This document shows, piece after piece, positions 5,787 to 5,907 of a DNA stretch of 5,907 nucleotides; positions within the stretch are counted from its first letter, which is position 1; each line of letters begins with the position of its first letter. A program made the translations under genes and the position numbers. A model generated the notes under the pieces. That model made no database searches. It was given only the letters and a program-made list of their open reading frames with translations, and was not told the DNA's origin. Source of the stretch: an uncultured Chloroflexota bacterium (GTDB lineage Bacteria; Chloroflexota; Anaerolineae; B4-G1; DUEL01); contig CAKZOY010000216.1 of assembly GCA_937138275.1 (NCBI GenBank), positions 1 to 5,907 of the forward strand, in the 5' to 3' direction.

Positions 5787-5907
5787 GGAGCAGGAAGCAG
5801 GGAGCAGGGAGCAGGAAGCAGGGAGCAGGGAGCAGGAAGCAGGAAGCAGGTAGCAGGGAGCAGGAAGCAGGGAGTAGGGAGCAGGGAGCAGGGAGCAGGA
5901 AGCAGGA
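5787..5907. repeat. Heptanucleotide tandem array, G(G/A)AGCAG, running off the window
   Basis: Seventeen complete 7-bp units occupy 5787-5905, with two bases of an 18th before the edge. Ten units are GGAGCAG and five or more are GAAGCAG; one is GTAGCAG (5850-5856) and one GGAGTAG (5871-5877). The phase never slips. Two consecutive 21-bp higher-order units (one GAAGCAG plus two GGAGCAG) lie at 5794-5835. The array begins only 4 nt after the TGA of the TPR gene, with no terminator in between. It resembles the short tandemly repeated heptamers known from cyanobacterial and other genomes. No sign that it is coding. Confidence 0.95.
5870..5893 (+). other. Canonical G-quadruplex motif inside the heptamer array
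   Basis: GGG tracts at 5870-5872, 5877-5879, 5884-5886 and 5891-5893 are separated by three 4-nt loops (AGTA, AGCA, AGCA). This meets the standard G3N1-7 pattern on the + strand. Another four-tract set with one longer loop can be drawn in the 5800-5830 region. Folding is a prediction from the pattern only. Confidence 0.6.

Noticed and set aside
5787..5907. Heptamer array as a CRISPR array
   Set aside because: The repeats are 7 bp and directly adjacent with no unique spacers, so it is a minisatellite, not CRISPR.

Overview
The window is one stretch of GC-rich bacterial DNA with every supported gene on the + strand. Codons favour G/C in third position. The window suggests Chloroflexota (Anaerolineae-like): lipoprotein signal peptides are followed by Pro/Thr/Ala-rich linkers, a TTG start follows a good Shine-Dalgarno, and a peptide-type ABC uptake operon lacks its ATPases. 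This taxonomic call is inference from style, not from a marker gene.

Layout. Positions 1-92 hold no gene but two GC-rich inverted repeats. A near-consensus sigma-70 promoter (TTGACA at 93-98, extended TATACT at 115-120) opens an approximately 100-nt leader that contains a full-length Shine-Dalgarno (145-155) with no obvious gene of its own, then a second one (218-225) that serves the first gene. The operon encodes a DppA-like substrate-binding lipoprotein (230-1984), a DppB-type permease (2054-3106) and a DppC-type permease (3117-4334). The two permease genes are 10 nt apart. The binding-protein and permease genes are separated by a 14-bp perfect hairpin built from a 17-bp tandem repeat whose units are themselves palindromes. 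A strong intrinsic terminator (4348-4398) lies just after the second permease. It is followed immediately, and perhaps overlapped, by a TPR-repeat lipoprotein gene (4397-5782). The window ends in a heptanucleotide tandem array (5787 to the edge) containing a canonical G-quadruplex motif.

How it works together. The binding protein is anchored outside the cell and should deliver a peptide or similar small solute to a DppB/DppC channel, with dipeptide-type ATPases supplied from outside this window. The TPR lipoprotein would sit on the same outer face of the membrane. Any link to transport is only positional.

The most unusual signal is in the DppC-type permease. In the cytoplasmic loop between the second and third canonical membrane helices, where relatives have only a few residues, there are about 95 extra residues forming four hydrophobic segments. 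These four segments are two diverged copies of one two-helix hairpin, with nearly constant 45-46 residue spacing between equivalent positions and a positively charged linker between copies. I do not know of a described module of this kind in this family. The next most interesting points are the nested repeat/palindrome between the first two operon genes, the double Shine-Dalgarno leader, and the terminator that coincides with the start region of the TPR gene.
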